Assembly (NCBI GenBank): GCA_947683425.1
Contig: CANTUQ010000037.1
Span: 7,828,501-7,892,500 of the forward strand
Direction of reading: 5' to 3'
Origin: Excoecaria cochinchinensis
Taxonomy: Eukaryota; Streptophyta; Magnoliopsida; Malpighiales; Euphorbiaceae
Length of the DNA: 64,000 nt
The notes below the pieces were generated by a model, which worked only from the letters and a program-made list of their open reading frames with translations, searched no databases and was not told where the DNA came from. Positions within the stretch are counted from its first letter, which is position 1. The number at the start of each line of letters is the position of its first letter. Shown piece by piece: positions 21,273 to 31,999 of the stretch. A program made the position numbers and the translations under genes.

Positions 21273-22233
21273 TGATAGGAGCTTAATTGAGGTATAATAT
21301 AGTATATGTTTTCTATGTATTTATGTAATTAATCATGTGATTGTGTATAATTGATGTCATATGTGTTAGTTTATGTTTATTTGTATTAGATTGCATGTTT
21401 TTGTGTTTACTGGTGTTTTTAGGTGAAAAATGAAGAGAAAAAATATATGAAAGGAGAGGATAACGAGAGAGGAGCAGGTCACGTCTCATACAAGCGATCA
21501 TGCGATGTGACTGGATCAAGAAGAACGAAGAGGAAGTAGGAAAAGAAGAGAAGGAGCTGCGAGAGAAGGGTCACGAGTCGTGAGCGGAGGTGGCGACTTG
21601 TGACGACACAAAGAGGCCAGGAAAGAAAGGGAAAGAGAAAAGAAGAGAAGAGAAAGGGGAGAGGAGCCGAGACGTGAGCGCCAGTCACGCCACACACAGC
21701 CAGTCACGCCACACACAACCAGTCACGCCACGTGATGGGGAGTAGCGACTCGTGACTCGCTAGAGAAGGAAGAGAAAACCGAGAGAAAGAAAGAAAGAAG
21801 AAAACAAGGAGCGTGTTCTGTCGCGATCACGACAACGTTGCGAGCGCGACAGAGACGACCGTTGGGAGAGTTTTGAGCCAAAAGTCACTTGAAAAGGCAC
21901 CATCTTTCACCAAAAGTTGCAACTATTCTCAAGGCGCATTTCCAAAGGACGCAACTCTCAAATTAACATCTATAAATATTAGTTTAATTGATGATAGATG
22001 ATATGGAATTTTAGTTAAGTAATTTTTCTGTATTTTGCAAGACAGATTTTTCCTAGTAAAATTTCTATTTAGTTTTATGTTTTGAAGAAGAAGATCAAGG
22101 AGAAGAAAATATATTTCAAGAGATTGAGAAAAGGGTTGAAAGGCTTCTATCTTATTCTCTTATTTTTAATTCATCTCTAATATTTCTATGAATATCATTT
22201 CAATGAATTTGCATGTTATAATTCTTTCTATTT
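21273..22233 (+). repeat. Truncated 5' LTR of the Athila-type element
   Basis: It begins TGATAGGAGC and matches 27109-28067, then diverges. The missing part corresponds to 28068-28657 of the 3' LTR plus the primer site. The likely TATA box is TATAAATA at 21971-21978. The CpG palindrome module at 21818-21852 and a GTCACGAGTCGTGAGC-type dyad near 21572 lie upstream of it. Confidence 0.85.
21818..21852. repeat. CpG-rich double palindrome module in the Athila 5' LTR
   Basis: A 35-bp module opening with CTGTCGCG and closing with GCGCGACAG, of the same build as the four copies at 1163-1495 in an unrelated element. The 3' LTR copy is at 27653-27686. It lies about 120 bp upstream of the TATA box. 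Confidence 0.9.
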
Positions 22234-22329
22234 ATGATTTTGGATTACAATATTTTGTTTTGTTTTAATTTGTTTGTGTGTTTAATTTAATTTTGTGTTT
22301 TGTTTTTGTTTTACAGGATTTGAAAGTTC

Positions 22330-23700
22330 ATGCCTAGTACAAGGAGTTCTTTAGAAAAGCTTGAACCCTTAAATCCTGAAATTGAAAGATTTTTGTCAAG
22401 TAACCGGAAGTCCAATAAGAAAAAGAACAAAAATAGGAGATCTATAATCATGGCTGAAGAAAATCCGCCAAGATTGATGGACTTTGCTACACCTGCTTTG
22501 AGTGGTGCTCAACAAGGAGTGGTAAGGCCAACGGTAAATGCAAATCAATTTGAGATTAAGCCTTCATTGTTACAAATGATTCAAAATAGTATACAATTCT
22601 ATGGTTTGGCAAATGAGGATCCAAATTCTCATTTGGCCAACTTTCTTGAAATATGTGATACCTTTAAGATCAATGGGGTTTCAGCTGATGCAATCAAGCT
22701 TAGGCTTTTTCCATTCACTTTGAAGGATAAAGCAAAGGCTTGGTTGAATTCATTGACAAGGGGATCTATAACCATTTGGGACCAATTGGCCCAAGCATTC
22801 TTATCAAAATATTTTCCATTGGCCAAAACTGCAAAAATCATAAAGGATATTACTACGTTTGTTCAAAATGATAATGAATCATTATATGAGGCTTGGGAAA
22901 GATTCAAGGAATTGCAAAGGATGTGTCCACACCACAACCTTCCAAGAGAGCTCTTGATGCAAACCTTCTATAATGGAGTTAATCCAACTACAAGAGGGAC
23001 TATTGATGCTGCAGCTGGTGGATCCTTGATGAGAAAAACAATTGATGCAGCATATGAGCTATTGGAAGAGATGGCAATGAACAACTGTATGTGGCCTCCT
23101 GAAAGAGTAAGGGAGTATAATAATTCTAATGCTAGAGGGGTACATTCAGTAGATTCTATGGTTGCATTACAAGCCCAAATTGAAGCATTGAATCATAGAG
23201 TTAATAGTCTAAGTATGGGTGGTAATTCATTAAATGCATGCAATGTTTGTGGTCAACAAGGGCATAAGAGTGATAATTGCAATTTAGGCATGGTTAATAA
23301 GGAAGAACAAGTTAATTTTCTTCAAAACCAAGGTCGTGGAAATCCTTATTCTAACACCTATAATTCTGGTTGGAGAAACCATCCTAACCTTTCATGGGGG
23401 AATAATAATGTTAACAACCAAAATAGAGGTGTAGGATACCAACAACCACAAGATAGGTTTGGGGCCTTTGAGGTTAAAATTGATAAGTTCATTGAAGAAA
23501 TTAATTGTAAGATGCATTCTCAAGATGAAAGTCAAAAGAAACTTGAAGAAAAATTTGATCAAATTGCTAAAAATCATGCTGCTACTATTCATAATCTTGA
23601 GGTTCAATTAGGCCAACTTGCTAGTTCTTTATCTTCTAGAAATTTAGGATGTCTTCCAAGTAATACTGAGGAGAATCCTAGGGATCCTCTAAAGCCATGA
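22330..23700 (+). CDS. gag: Gag of the Athila-type element, intact
   Basis: The ORF has 456 codons without a break. An alternative start is M41 (MAEENPPRL), which would drop a basic N-terminus. The gag core lies at about residues 95-215 (PHHNLPRELLMQTFYNGV near its end). A CCHC zinc knuckle follows at C304, C307, H312, C317 (CNVCGQQGHKSDNC), then a Gln/Asn-rich stretch and a coiled-coil-like C-terminus (about 385-440) ending in DPLKP. The core matches the Athila branch of Ty3/gypsy. It should form the particle and bind RNA. Upstream, TTTTTGTTTTACAG before the ATG looks like a 3' splice site. An open gag without pol suggests that selection or recent origin has kept it intact. Confidence 0.9.
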   Translation: MPSTRSSLEKLEPLNPEIERFLSSNRKSNKKKNKNRRSIIMAEENPPRLMDFATPALSGAQQGVVRPTVNANQFEIKPSLLQMIQNSIQFYGLANEDPNSHLANFLEICDTFKINGVSADAIKLRLFPFTLKDKAKAWLNSLTRGSITIWDQLAQAFLSKYFPLAKTAKIIKDITTFVQNDNESLYEAWERFKELQRMCPHHNLPRELLMQTFYNGVNPTTRGTIDAAAGGSLMRKTIDAAYELLEEMAMNNCMWPPERVREYNNSNARGVHSVDSMVALQAQIEALNHRVNSLSMGGNSLNACNVCGQQGHKSDNCNLGMVNKEEQVNFLQNQGRGNPYSNTYNSGWRNHPNLSWGNNNVNNQNRGVGYQQPQDRFGAFEVKIDKFIEEINCKMHSQDESQKKLEEKFDQIAKNHAATIHNLEVQLGQLASSLSSRNLGCLPSNTEENPRDPLKP

Positions 23701-24893
23701 TATGCCTAGTTCTTTTATTTAGGTTACTTAGTTGTATTTTCTTTCTAAATATATTTTATGTTGTGTTAGATTCGTATAGATAGATTTATGTATTAATTTG
23801 AGTATTCTAGTTTCTTATGTTACTAACATATTTGATTTTTATGTTACAGCTAATTTAGTAAGATTAGTTAATAAAAAATAATAATAATAAGTAACAAAAA
23901 TAAATAAATAAAAAAAAGAGATTTTGCAGACGTTGAATCTGTCGCGAGCGCGACAATAAGCGCAATCGCGACAGAATATACAAATTTGATCTTTAGGCTT
24001 CTGTCGCGATCGCGGCAAGCATCGCGAATCGCGACAGAAGGCAAGGATCGCAGGGCGTTCGACTCGTGAGGCAAAGTCACAAGTCGTAAGCAGTTGCCTA
24101 GGTTAGTGGGGAGCGTCACGAGTCGTGACGATGCCTCACGACTCGTGAAGCTTGTTGTGCAGAATCGGGTAATCAGGTAGGTTTTATATTTTTCTTTTCT
24201 TTTATTCTTTTACTTATTATTTTTTCTATTAATTTGGTTTTGTTTTGTTTTTTTTTTTTCCGATTTCTGTGATTAAATTTTATTTAACTTAAATTAATTT
24301 TAACATTTACGCCTTAAAACACAGGATAAAAGAATTAAAAGCGGGAAATTTAATTTCAAAACCCTAACGTCGTGACCTTTCAAATTTTTCTTTTCCTTGT
24401 CTACCTTATTTCACTTGACTCTTCATTTTTCTCTGTTAGTTTTATTTTCCCCAGCGCGGGTCACGAGTAGAATATCCTCCATAGCCATTTTATCTTTTTC
24501 ATTTCTTCTTCCTCCACAAAGCTTTTTCACGCTTTTATGCCATGTTTTTCTTTCATTATTTTCTTTCTTCATATCAGCATTTTATTACTTTTATATATCT
24601 TCCATTTTCTTAGGGTTTAGGTGATTTTTAATTTTCGTGCTTCTCTATTTCCATTTTCCATAGGAGTTCTATTCCTTGCATATTTTCATTTCATCTCTGT
24701 TCTTACGTCATATCTTTTTACATTCCTTTTTCTTCTATTTATTCGATCTTTCTTTCGTGCGTTTGGATTTGTTAATTTCTTCCATTGTATTAGAGATCTG
24801 TATTTTGTTTTTTCATTTTCATTTTCTTTGTTCTTTGTTGATTTCGGCAGTTCTTTTTCCTCTCTTTTTCAATCTCTATTTCACTAATCACCA
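23701..24893 (+). other. Spacer between gag and ORF2, with CpG modules
   Basis: Here a complete element would have pol. Instead there is about 1.2 kb of non-coding, T-rich sequence. It holds two 35-38 bp CpG modules (23939-23974 and 24001-24038) and a TCACGAGTCGTGA / TCACGACTCGTGA pair at 24114-24151. Open frames from 24397 on are T-rich and have no known domain. Confidence 0.7.
23939..24151. repeat. Internal CpG palindrome cluster of the Athila-type element
   Basis: Two modules that open with CTGTCGCG and close with GCGACAG, and a second type of dyad built on CACGAGTCGTG. The second type also occurs in the LTRs (about 21570 and 27405). The LTR and internal copies differ in their middle bases. 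Confidence 0.85.
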
Positions 24894-26033
24894 ATGGTTA
24901 GAACCAAAAACCCATCATCTTCAAGGGTTGAGCAGGAATCTAAAGAGGGCAATATTGCTGTTCATTATGGTGCTCTATTTCCCATATTTTCGGTGGATGA
25001 AGGTAGTAGGTATTTAACACTTCGTAATAGACATTTGTTGCAATATAAGTATTTTCCGGATTCCTTGCTTACACAAATTGGCATGTTAGATGTTGTTAAT
25101 GAAATGTTGGGATTCTGTTGCTTATTGAAATTTGCATCTATGCATGAAGATGTTCGTCCTGATTTGGTTTTAGAATTTTACACCACATTGAAAAAGAATG
25201 ATGATAATGAAAATTGGTTAGATTTTAGGTTGGCTGGTAAACCTTATACTTTGACCTATTTTATGATGAATAGGATGTTTCAATTTTCTCAAACTGGTTT
25301 AACTGATCCACCTAAATCTTTTAAGCCACATGAATTTTGGACCTTTTTAACTGATTTGCAATCACCTTATAGGGCTAGGGATGCTAAGTCTATATTTATT
25401 AAAGATTTGAGATATTGGCTATTGCATAGGATTTTAGCTTCTCTAGTTTTTAATAGGTCTGAATTTTACAGAGTTACATATAATGAATTATTTTTGATGT
25501 GGTGTGTACATAAACGTAAGGATGTATGTTGGCCTTTTTGGATAGTTAGTCAATTGCTGCAATGTGTTAATAAGCATGATTCACCTTTAACTCATGGGCA
25601 TGTTATTTCTAGTATTGCAAGGAGTTTAAATGTGGATTTAGATGCCTATTATCGAGTTTTTCCTTGCCATTATTTTAATAAGAATGTGTTAGTTCGTGGA
25701 GAGGTTGTTGGTAATAATTTTCAGGAAATTCCACCTCGTACTCGATCATGTTGGAGGGATATTCCTGGAACTTCTGAGCCACAAGTAGAGGTACAAGAAG
25801 AAGAAGGTGATGATGAGGGGGCAAGTGAAGATAAAGTGATGCCCGATATTCCAGCAGATGTGGCTGCTGCTCCTGAGGTTGGCTTATCTAGCCATAACAT
25901 CCCATTGATGTTATCTAATATGCAAGAACAACTTTCTTCCATTGAGCAACGTCAAAGGCGGCTGGAGTACAAGTTTGATAATTTCATTATACAAGCTGGC
26001 TTTGTGGTTCCATTACCTCCACCTTCACCATGA
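24894..26033 (+). CDS. ORF2 of the Athila-type element (plant transposon protein of unknown function)
   Basis: The ORF has 379 codons without a break and starts MVRTKNPSSSRVEQESKEG. Residues about 40-130 are a mixed region with RPDLVLEFYTTLKKND, and about 190-285 hold CWPFWIVSQLLQCVNK and SSIARSLNVDLDAYYRVFPC. An acidic linker (about 300-325) and a short coiled coil (about 345-370) lead to the end PLPPPSP. The pattern fits the ORF found downstream of pol in Athila-type elements (ATHILA ORF and related plant transposon protein families). No membrane segment typical of an envelope protein is visible. Function is unknown. The weak relative in Tat-2 (41280-42650) has a similar coiled coil and Pro-rich end. 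Confidence 0.75.
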   Translation: MVRTKNPSSSRVEQESKEGNIAVHYGALFPIFSVDEGSRYLTLRNRHLLQYKYFPDSLLTQIGMLDVVNEMLGFCCLLKFASMHEDVRPDLVLEFYTTLKKNDDNENWLDFRLAGKPYTLTYFMMNRMFQFSQTGLTDPPKSFKPHEFWTFLTDLQSPYRARDAKSIFIKDLRYWLLHRILASLVFNRSEFYRVTYNELFLMWCVHKRKDVCWPFWIVSQLLQCVNKHDSPLTHGHVISSIARSLNVDLDAYYRVFPCHYFNKNVLVRGEVVGNNFQEIPPRTRSCWRDIPGTSEPQVEVQEEEGDDEGASEDKVMPDIPADVAAAPEVGLSSHNIPLMLSNMQEQLSSIEQRQRRLEYKFDNFIIQAGFVVPLPPPSP

Positions 26034-27069
26034 TAGGGGAGTTTTCTTTCTCTTTATTTTATTTATTTCTTTTACTTATTTTTGTGTGTCATTCCTACAC
26101 ATTGAGGACAATGTTGGTTCTAAGTGTGGGGGAGTGAGTTAGCTTGTTTGATTATTGTTTTATATGTTTATGTATGTGTTGTTTATATATTTGTTGTGTT
26201 TTTTTATATTTCAATTAGGTTTTTAGTAAGCTTTATTATGAGGCATTGTTTATTTGGTATATTATATAGGTTGTTAAGTCAATTATCCTCTATGCTCATT
26301 ATTATCAGTTTTTCTAAATTTTTTTTAGTATGTGTTTTAAGTTTTTTAAGTTATTTTCTTTTACATATTTCAATATTATAGATTATTTAGTCTTTTTAAC
26401 TAAACATGTTTTTAAAGTTAGAATTTTCTCATTTAGTTAAAAATTTTAAAGTTTTTAGTTGCTTAAGGAAACTATAGCCATAATACTTACCTTTTATCTT
26501 TTCAATAATGGATGAGGACTAAAAATAAAAGAAAAATAAAAATAAGTGGGATGGAGCATAAAATGCACCCACTCAAGACATAAAAAGAAAAAGATAGCAA
26601 GATGTACATCCAAAATTGTAAAAAATATGGGATGGAGTGTAAAACACACCCATATTACTTTCTCTTGCTATGCATGGGATTAAATGAAAAAATATATATA
26701 TACCCATGTAAAACAAAAAGAAAAATTCATAGAAAATAGAAAGAAAAGTCTAAAAATGCCATGAGATTGGATAAGGGTAAGTGAGCTTACAAATGTCCTA
26801 AATGCAGCTAGCAAACTTTAAATTTTAACTTTTATGATCAATTTTCTCTCTTTGATTCATGTTTAGTTTTTGAGACTTTATATTCTTTATGTTGGAAGTA
26901 GTAAAGTTAGAAAACTTGTTGAATTTTCAATACATATTTTGAATTTTGATTTACTGATAGGTGTGAGTGTTTGAGATAGTTGAGCTCTATAATTTTAGTA
27001 TATATATGCTGAATGGACAGTGCTATATAATAATTTTTACTATCTGTTAAATTTTCTTATGTCTTTTCT
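26034..27069 (+). other. 3' untranslated region of the Athila-type element
   Basis: Non-coding, AT-rich. At 26098-26137 a stretch containing ATTGAGGACAATG and TAAGTGTGGGGGAG closely resembles the true polypurine tract 960 bp further on. At 26540-26690 a segment with GGGATGGAG and TAAAAC/TGCACCCA occurs twice. No gene is seen. Confidence 0.7.
26098..26137 (+). other. Second, internal polypurine-tract-like sequence
   Basis: The stretch TTGAGGACAATG ... TAAGTGTGGGGGAG is laid out like the tract before the 3' LTR (TTGAGGACAAGC ... TTAAGTGTGGGGGA). It sits just after ORF2 and could be a second start point for plus-strand DNA synthesis. Confidence 0.6.
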
Positions 27070-27073
27070 CTTG

Positions 27074-27108
27074 CTTGAGGACAAGCAAGGGTTAAGTGTG
27101 GGGGAATT
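27074..27108 (+). other. Polypurine tract of the Athila-type element
   Basis: TTGAGGACAAGC, then TTAAGTGTGGGGGAATTT, directly before the 3' LTR at 27109. The G-rich run is the expected plus-strand primer. Confidence 0.8.
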
Positions 27109-28657
27109 TAATAGGAGCTTAATTGAGGTATAATATAGTATATGTTTTCTATGTATTTATGTAATTAATCATGTAATTGTGTATAATTGATGTCATATGT
27201 GTTAGTTTATGTTTATTTGTATTTGATTGCATTTTTTGTGTTTACTGGTGTTTTTAGGTGAAAAATGAAGAGAAAAAATATATGGAAGGAGAGGATAACG
27301 AGAGAGGAGCAGGTCAATTCTCATACAAGCGATCACGCGACGTGATTGGATCAAGAAGAACGAAGAGGAAGCAGGAAAAGAAGAGAAGGAGCTGCGAGAG
27401 AAGGGTCACGAGTCGTGAGCGGAGGTGGCGACTCGTGACGACACAGAGAGGCCAGGAAAGAAAGGGAAAGAGAAAAGAAGAGAAGAGAAAGGGGAGAGGA
27501 GGCGAGACGTGAGCGCCAGTCACGCCACACACAGCCAGTCACGCCACACACAACCAGTCACGCCACGTGATGGGGAGTAGCGACTTGTGACTCGTTAGAG
27601 AAGGAAGAGAAAACCAAGAGAAAGAAAGAAAGAAGAAAACAAGGAGCGTGTTCTGTCGCGATCGCGACAACATTGCGAGCGCGACAGAGACGACCGTTGG
27701 GACAGTTTTGAGCCAAAAGTCACTTGAAAAGGCACCATCTTTCACCAAAAGTTGCAACTATTCTCAAGGGGCATTTCCAAAGGACGCAACTCTCAAATTA
27801 ACATCTATAAATATTAGTTTAATTGATGATAGATGATATGGAATTTTAGTTAAGTTTTTTTCTGTATTTTGCAAGACAGATTTTTCCTAGTAAAATTTCT
27901 ATTTAGTTTTATGTTTTGAAGAAGAAGATCAAGGAGAAGAAAATCTATTTCAAGAGATTGAGAAAAGGGTTGAAAGGCTTCTATCTTATTCTCTTATTTT
28001 TAATTCTTCTCCAATATTTCTATGAATATCATTTCAATGAATTTGCATGTTATAATTCTTTCTATTTCCATCTACTTTCATGATCTTTCAATGTAGATTC
28101 TCTATTAGTATATTTTGCATGATCTTTACAAGTTAAAGTAATTCGAGAGTTTGCTTTATCTGACATCTAATAAAATTTCATTATCAAGGTATATTTTGAG
28201 AAATTGGTATATTGAGATACTTGCTATAGGTTGGTGATTATTCTTAAAATATGTCATTAGAAACCTCTAATTCATTAATGAAAGTTGTGAGTTAGAATTT
28301 TAATTGCATATTTTAGGTATTTTAATTTATGTCGAGAGAGTAAATTAGAACTTTAGTTCAACTTGGCTTGCATGAAAGATGAATAAATGTTAATCAAAAT
28401 GATTGATCAAATTCATTATTTTTAGTTCTTCATTCATATATCCTTTATCTTCTTCTAATAAACATAAATTAGGTTTAATTAATTATTATAATAAAGTCGT
28501 TCAAATTTAACCATCAAATTTATTACCATTGTAAACAAGATTAAAATTGATTAGTAATAGTATGTGAAAAACGTTCCTCGTGGGATCGACATCTTAAGTA
28601 CTATTGCGGTACACCGTATACTTGCGGTCAATAAGCATATATAAAAAATGCTCAACA
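27109..28657 (+). repeat. 3' LTR of the Athila-type element
   Basis: 1549 bp. It starts TAATAGGAGC (the 5' copy has TGATAGGAGC, so the terminal G is mutated) and ends CTCAACA. It carries the CpG module (27653-27686), a TATA box (27806-27813) and, near its end, the GTGGGATCGACATC segment common at the 3' end of such LTRs. The last 590 bp have no partner in the 5' LTR. Confidence 0.9.
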
Positions 28658-28662
28658 ATAAT

Positions 28663-30884
28663 TTCTTATAATAACTTCATATATGAAACTCTATTCATAA
28701 TCCTTAAACATATAAATAGTATACATTACATGCATACACCTCTTCGAACAATCAAAAGTCCTACACATTTACTCATGAGAATAAGCATTCTTAGTAATAG
28801 GCCTTTAAAGTTACACACATAAATACTTTGAATTATTCATTTATAATATACGTTACTCATTTAATATTATTTTATTCACTTATTGCCTGCATGAACAAAG
28901 TAGTGGATGACGGGTCGAAATGCATAGGTACTCGAGGGTACTTTTATACAGAGGGATCCCACTAGGGATCTAACAAAACACATAGGGATCCACAACCGGA
29001 ATCCAAACAAAGGGGAATCCATAACCGAAATTCCAAACAAAGGGTTGCAGCAACAAAATACCCTATAGACATGCCTAACTATCCACGACCCAACTTTTGC
29101 AGGCAAAACATTTATTTAATCCAGTTAAATCATGATGTGATAGCATTTGCATAATTCATGTCACAAAATAATTCCATACATGTATAATCCATTTAATAAG
29201 CCAAATAATCATCATTAAATTCATATTTCACATTGCATAATATTTAAATGGGTAAGCAAATCATTTAATGAAGAATGGTAATTTTTAGCATTTACACAAT
29301 TTATTTCACAAAATAATTCCATACATGTATAATCTATTTAATAATCCAAGTAATCATCATTTAATTCATATAACATAACATCAAAAATAACATACACACG
29401 CTTGACATTTCAATAAGCAATTTTAACCTAGTTGCATTGCTCATAAATAACTAATATAACATGCCAATTTATTTTTAACTTTGTTAAGTAATTTTTGATT
29501 AATTATAACACTAAGTACTTCACTAATTACTCATGTTCATAACCTATTCACTTATGTTTCCAAGTGGTAACCACTCAAATATTCATCATACAGCTCTAGA
29601 CAAGTATTGGATAGGTTCGAAAAGTTTCGGTGAAGTTCGGGTTCGATTTGGAGTGAAAAATGGACCATATAGTCAAAATAGGGGGTGAGGGAAATGCATC
29701 CCACACCTTAGGTACGGGCGTCCCTCACCAAATTCCCAGGAGGGATGGGCTAACCCAAAACAGACCCCGCAACGACTCTGTTTCACCAAAATAGATTGCA
29801 ACCTCAAATTAATCTTCCAAATTCACATAGTAAACTTCAAATTTAGTCAAAATGGTCTCTTAAAAATTAAACCTCAGGATTTTATCTTTCTAGTGGAACA
29901 AATTTCAAGCCATTTAGAGCTAAAACCAGGGAGATATGCCCAAATTTGTCTACACTACTCCAAACACCCGGCTAGAACATTTAGCTACAGGAATGAGCAA
30001 TTTTGAGGCCTTTAGAGTCCAAAATAAATTATGGCTATTTCTACAACGTATTTACCCAAAGAAGTCCCTGTTCTAACCAAATTAAAATTATACAATTTTG
30101 AGTTCTAAAACTCAACTTATGCTCAAAAGAGTCATCAATGGTTATTCTGCCCTTTTGGACAAAACTGCTCTACATAAATCAATTAACCTAAATTCAACTA
30201 ATTTGACACAACCAATCCACCAAATTCAACCCAAATCAATATAACATATATACAAATACCTCAGAACTAATTTTCCTTCCTATTTGATTCTCCAACTAAT
30301 CAAAAATTAAACACCAATCAATAATCATCTCTACAAAATTTATCTCATCCAAGATGAAGATAAATAAAAAGATGAACAGAAGAATTACTTACCAATTAAC
30401 TTCAAAACACTTGGCTAATTTCCCTTGAATTTCCTAACCTATGCTTTGGGTGAAATGTGAGAGAGATGAAATAAAGAATTCTGCCTTCCCTATCTTTAAA
30501 GGTTGGCCGGCCATATCACTTCCATAAATGGCCAAAACCCACCTCTTAATTCCTTTAAATATGCATGTAACACTTTGGTGTCTTATCCTTAAGGAAACAC
30601 ATGTCTTCCACTCACACATACACACACACCTAATTAATCACGCTTAATTTCAACCATCTTAACCTTAATTAATTCCTCACTTAACATTTAATTACACAAA
30701 TATATCATTGGTCACTTAACTTATTTTATTTATTCAATTAACTCCTTTTTAACTTTTCAATTTGACTGATTAAGTCCTAAACACAACTACTTAACCAATT
30801 ACAATTACCCAATTACACATTTTCGGCCATCAACATGCATTGGACATGGGCGAATCCATCTAAGGTACTTTTCAGATCATTACA
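28663..30884 (-). repeat. Right portion of the split solo LTR
   Basis: Continuation of the solo LTR right of the Athila-type insertion; on the minus strand this is its first 2222 bp, from TGTAATGATC. Short open frames here (for example near 28900-29100 and 30450-30620) lack known domains. Confidence 0.75.
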
Positions 30885-31241
30885 GTATTAGCCTGTAATA
30901 TTTTATACTGTATTTGGTGCAAAATGGTATACTGTATTATTTTTAAAGAAAATTAAAAAATATGCAAAATTAAATTATTTTTAATATTACCAATTTAGAC
31001 AAAAAAAATTGATTGTAAAATAAAATTTTTCATACATACATCACATTTTTTTGAAAGAAAGTGAATAAATTTCTTAAAACATGAATATATATTAGTAGAT
31101 AAATTAACAATCAAACAAACAACTTAATTAATAACATTCAATTATTTAATTGAAATATATTAATAAATGTGCAATAATTAATAATTTTATACATGGTCCA
31201 ATAACAAATCAAAATAAATAAACTTCATCGTTATTATTTGC

Positions 31242-31992
31242 TCAACACTTTCTTTGAGGCATTTCATCAAACAATTGAATCACATAATCCAAGCACCTAG
31301 ACTTACCATACAAACCCATCAAAACACTACGAACGAAGACACATTCTAAAAAACCCATCTTGATTGCCAAAGCATGAACTTGCACACCCAATTCCAAGTA
31401 AAAAAAATTCTAAGAGAAGCTGTCAAAATAGCAACAAAACTATACTTATTGGGCTCAATACCTGAACTTATCATCTCAAAGAACAACTTAATTCCTTCTC
31501 TTTCTCGACTCACCTTAGTAAACTTGAAATCAAAGCAGTGTAAGACACAATATTAGGGCAAGATAAGCCCTTAAAAACCTCATAAGCATCAGGAATAAGG
31601 CCCACCTTGAGGTAAGCTACAATTACAGCATTACCCAGATAGGTATCCTTTTCAAGCTTGAAAATTGAAGCATGTATAGCTCGAATAAGGTCGATATCTG
31701 TGTATTTAATTGACAAGCAAAGCAAATTGAGTAAATGATCAATGTCAAGAAAAGAGTCAGTGGAGTGAAAAGGGAAAAGGGGTTCAAAGTTTTGGGCTTT
31801 AGAGAAAGTAGAGTTCGGTGATAAAAGTGATTGATTAGTGGAGGCGGAGAGGTGGCAGTCGTATTCATAGTGGAGAATTGGTTTAAAGAAAGAAGCTTGA
31901 GAAAGCGATGGTGGTCTTAAAAGGAAGCGAAATGAATAAAGAAAGTAAAACAAAGGAGAAATGGTGGTGATGGTTAATGGAGTGGCCACCAT
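31242..31992 (-). pseudogene. Pentatricopeptide repeat (PPR) gene fragment inside the Harbinger-like element
   Basis: From the ATG at 31992 the minus strand reads an organelle-targeting-like N-terminus, then the PPR-type stretches RAIHASIFKLEKDTYLGNAV and SCPNIVSYTALIS. A frameshift near 31515 and another at a T-run near 31405 are needed to go on through EGIKLFFEMISSGIEPNKYS and LMGLYGKSRCLDYVIQLFDE, which are again PPR-like, to a stop at 31244-31242. PPR proteins act in organelle RNA editing and processing. Here only about 250 codons of a protein that usually has several hundred remain. The fragment resembles, from memory, PLS-type PPR genes such as Arabidopsis EMB175. The 5'-UTR-like DNA upstream (to about 32130) was probably taken along. 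Confidence 0.75.
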
Positions 31993-31999
31993 GAACTAG

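Larger units (their letters stand above)
21273..28657 (+). mobile_element. Non-autonomous Athila-type retrotransposon with gag and a second ORF, no pol
   Basis: The element is 7385 bp with a perfect TSD, ATAAT, at 21268-21272 and 28658-28662. It contains an intact gag ORF (22330-23700) and an intact ORF2 (24894-26033), but no protease, reverse transcriptase, RNase H or integrase anywhere between the LTRs. The 5' LTR (961 bp) lacks about the last 590 bp of the 3' LTR (1549 bp), and no primer site is found. The shared LTR parts are nearly identical by eye, so insertion is young. It must have been moved by enzymes from a complete Athila element elsewhere. Confidence 0.88.
20273..30884 (-). mobile_element. 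Solo LTR of a long-LTR gypsy element, split by an Athila-type insertion
   Basis: The ends are TG...CA (plus strand TGTAACACACC at 20273, TCATTACA at 30884) with a perfect 5-bp TSD, GTATT, at 20268-20272 and 30885-30889. After removal of the insertion it is 3222 bp long. Its style matches the LTR at 150-2762: both contain a paired GTGCTAAGC ... GCTTAGTGGGGA segment (20653-20680 here, 513-537 there). There is no primer site or coding region, so it looks like the product of LTR-LTR recombination. The minus orientation is inferred from that match. Confidence 0.8.

Noticed and set aside
24397..25017. Phe-rich membrane proteins upstream of ORF2
   Set aside because: T-rich untranslated stretch. ORF2 at 24894 is in a different frame and has recognisable features.
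27258..27512. Lys/Arg-rich small protein in the Athila 3' LTR
   Set aside because: It lies in purine-rich U3 sequence upstream of the TATA box, and the 5' LTR copy has a stop in the same place.
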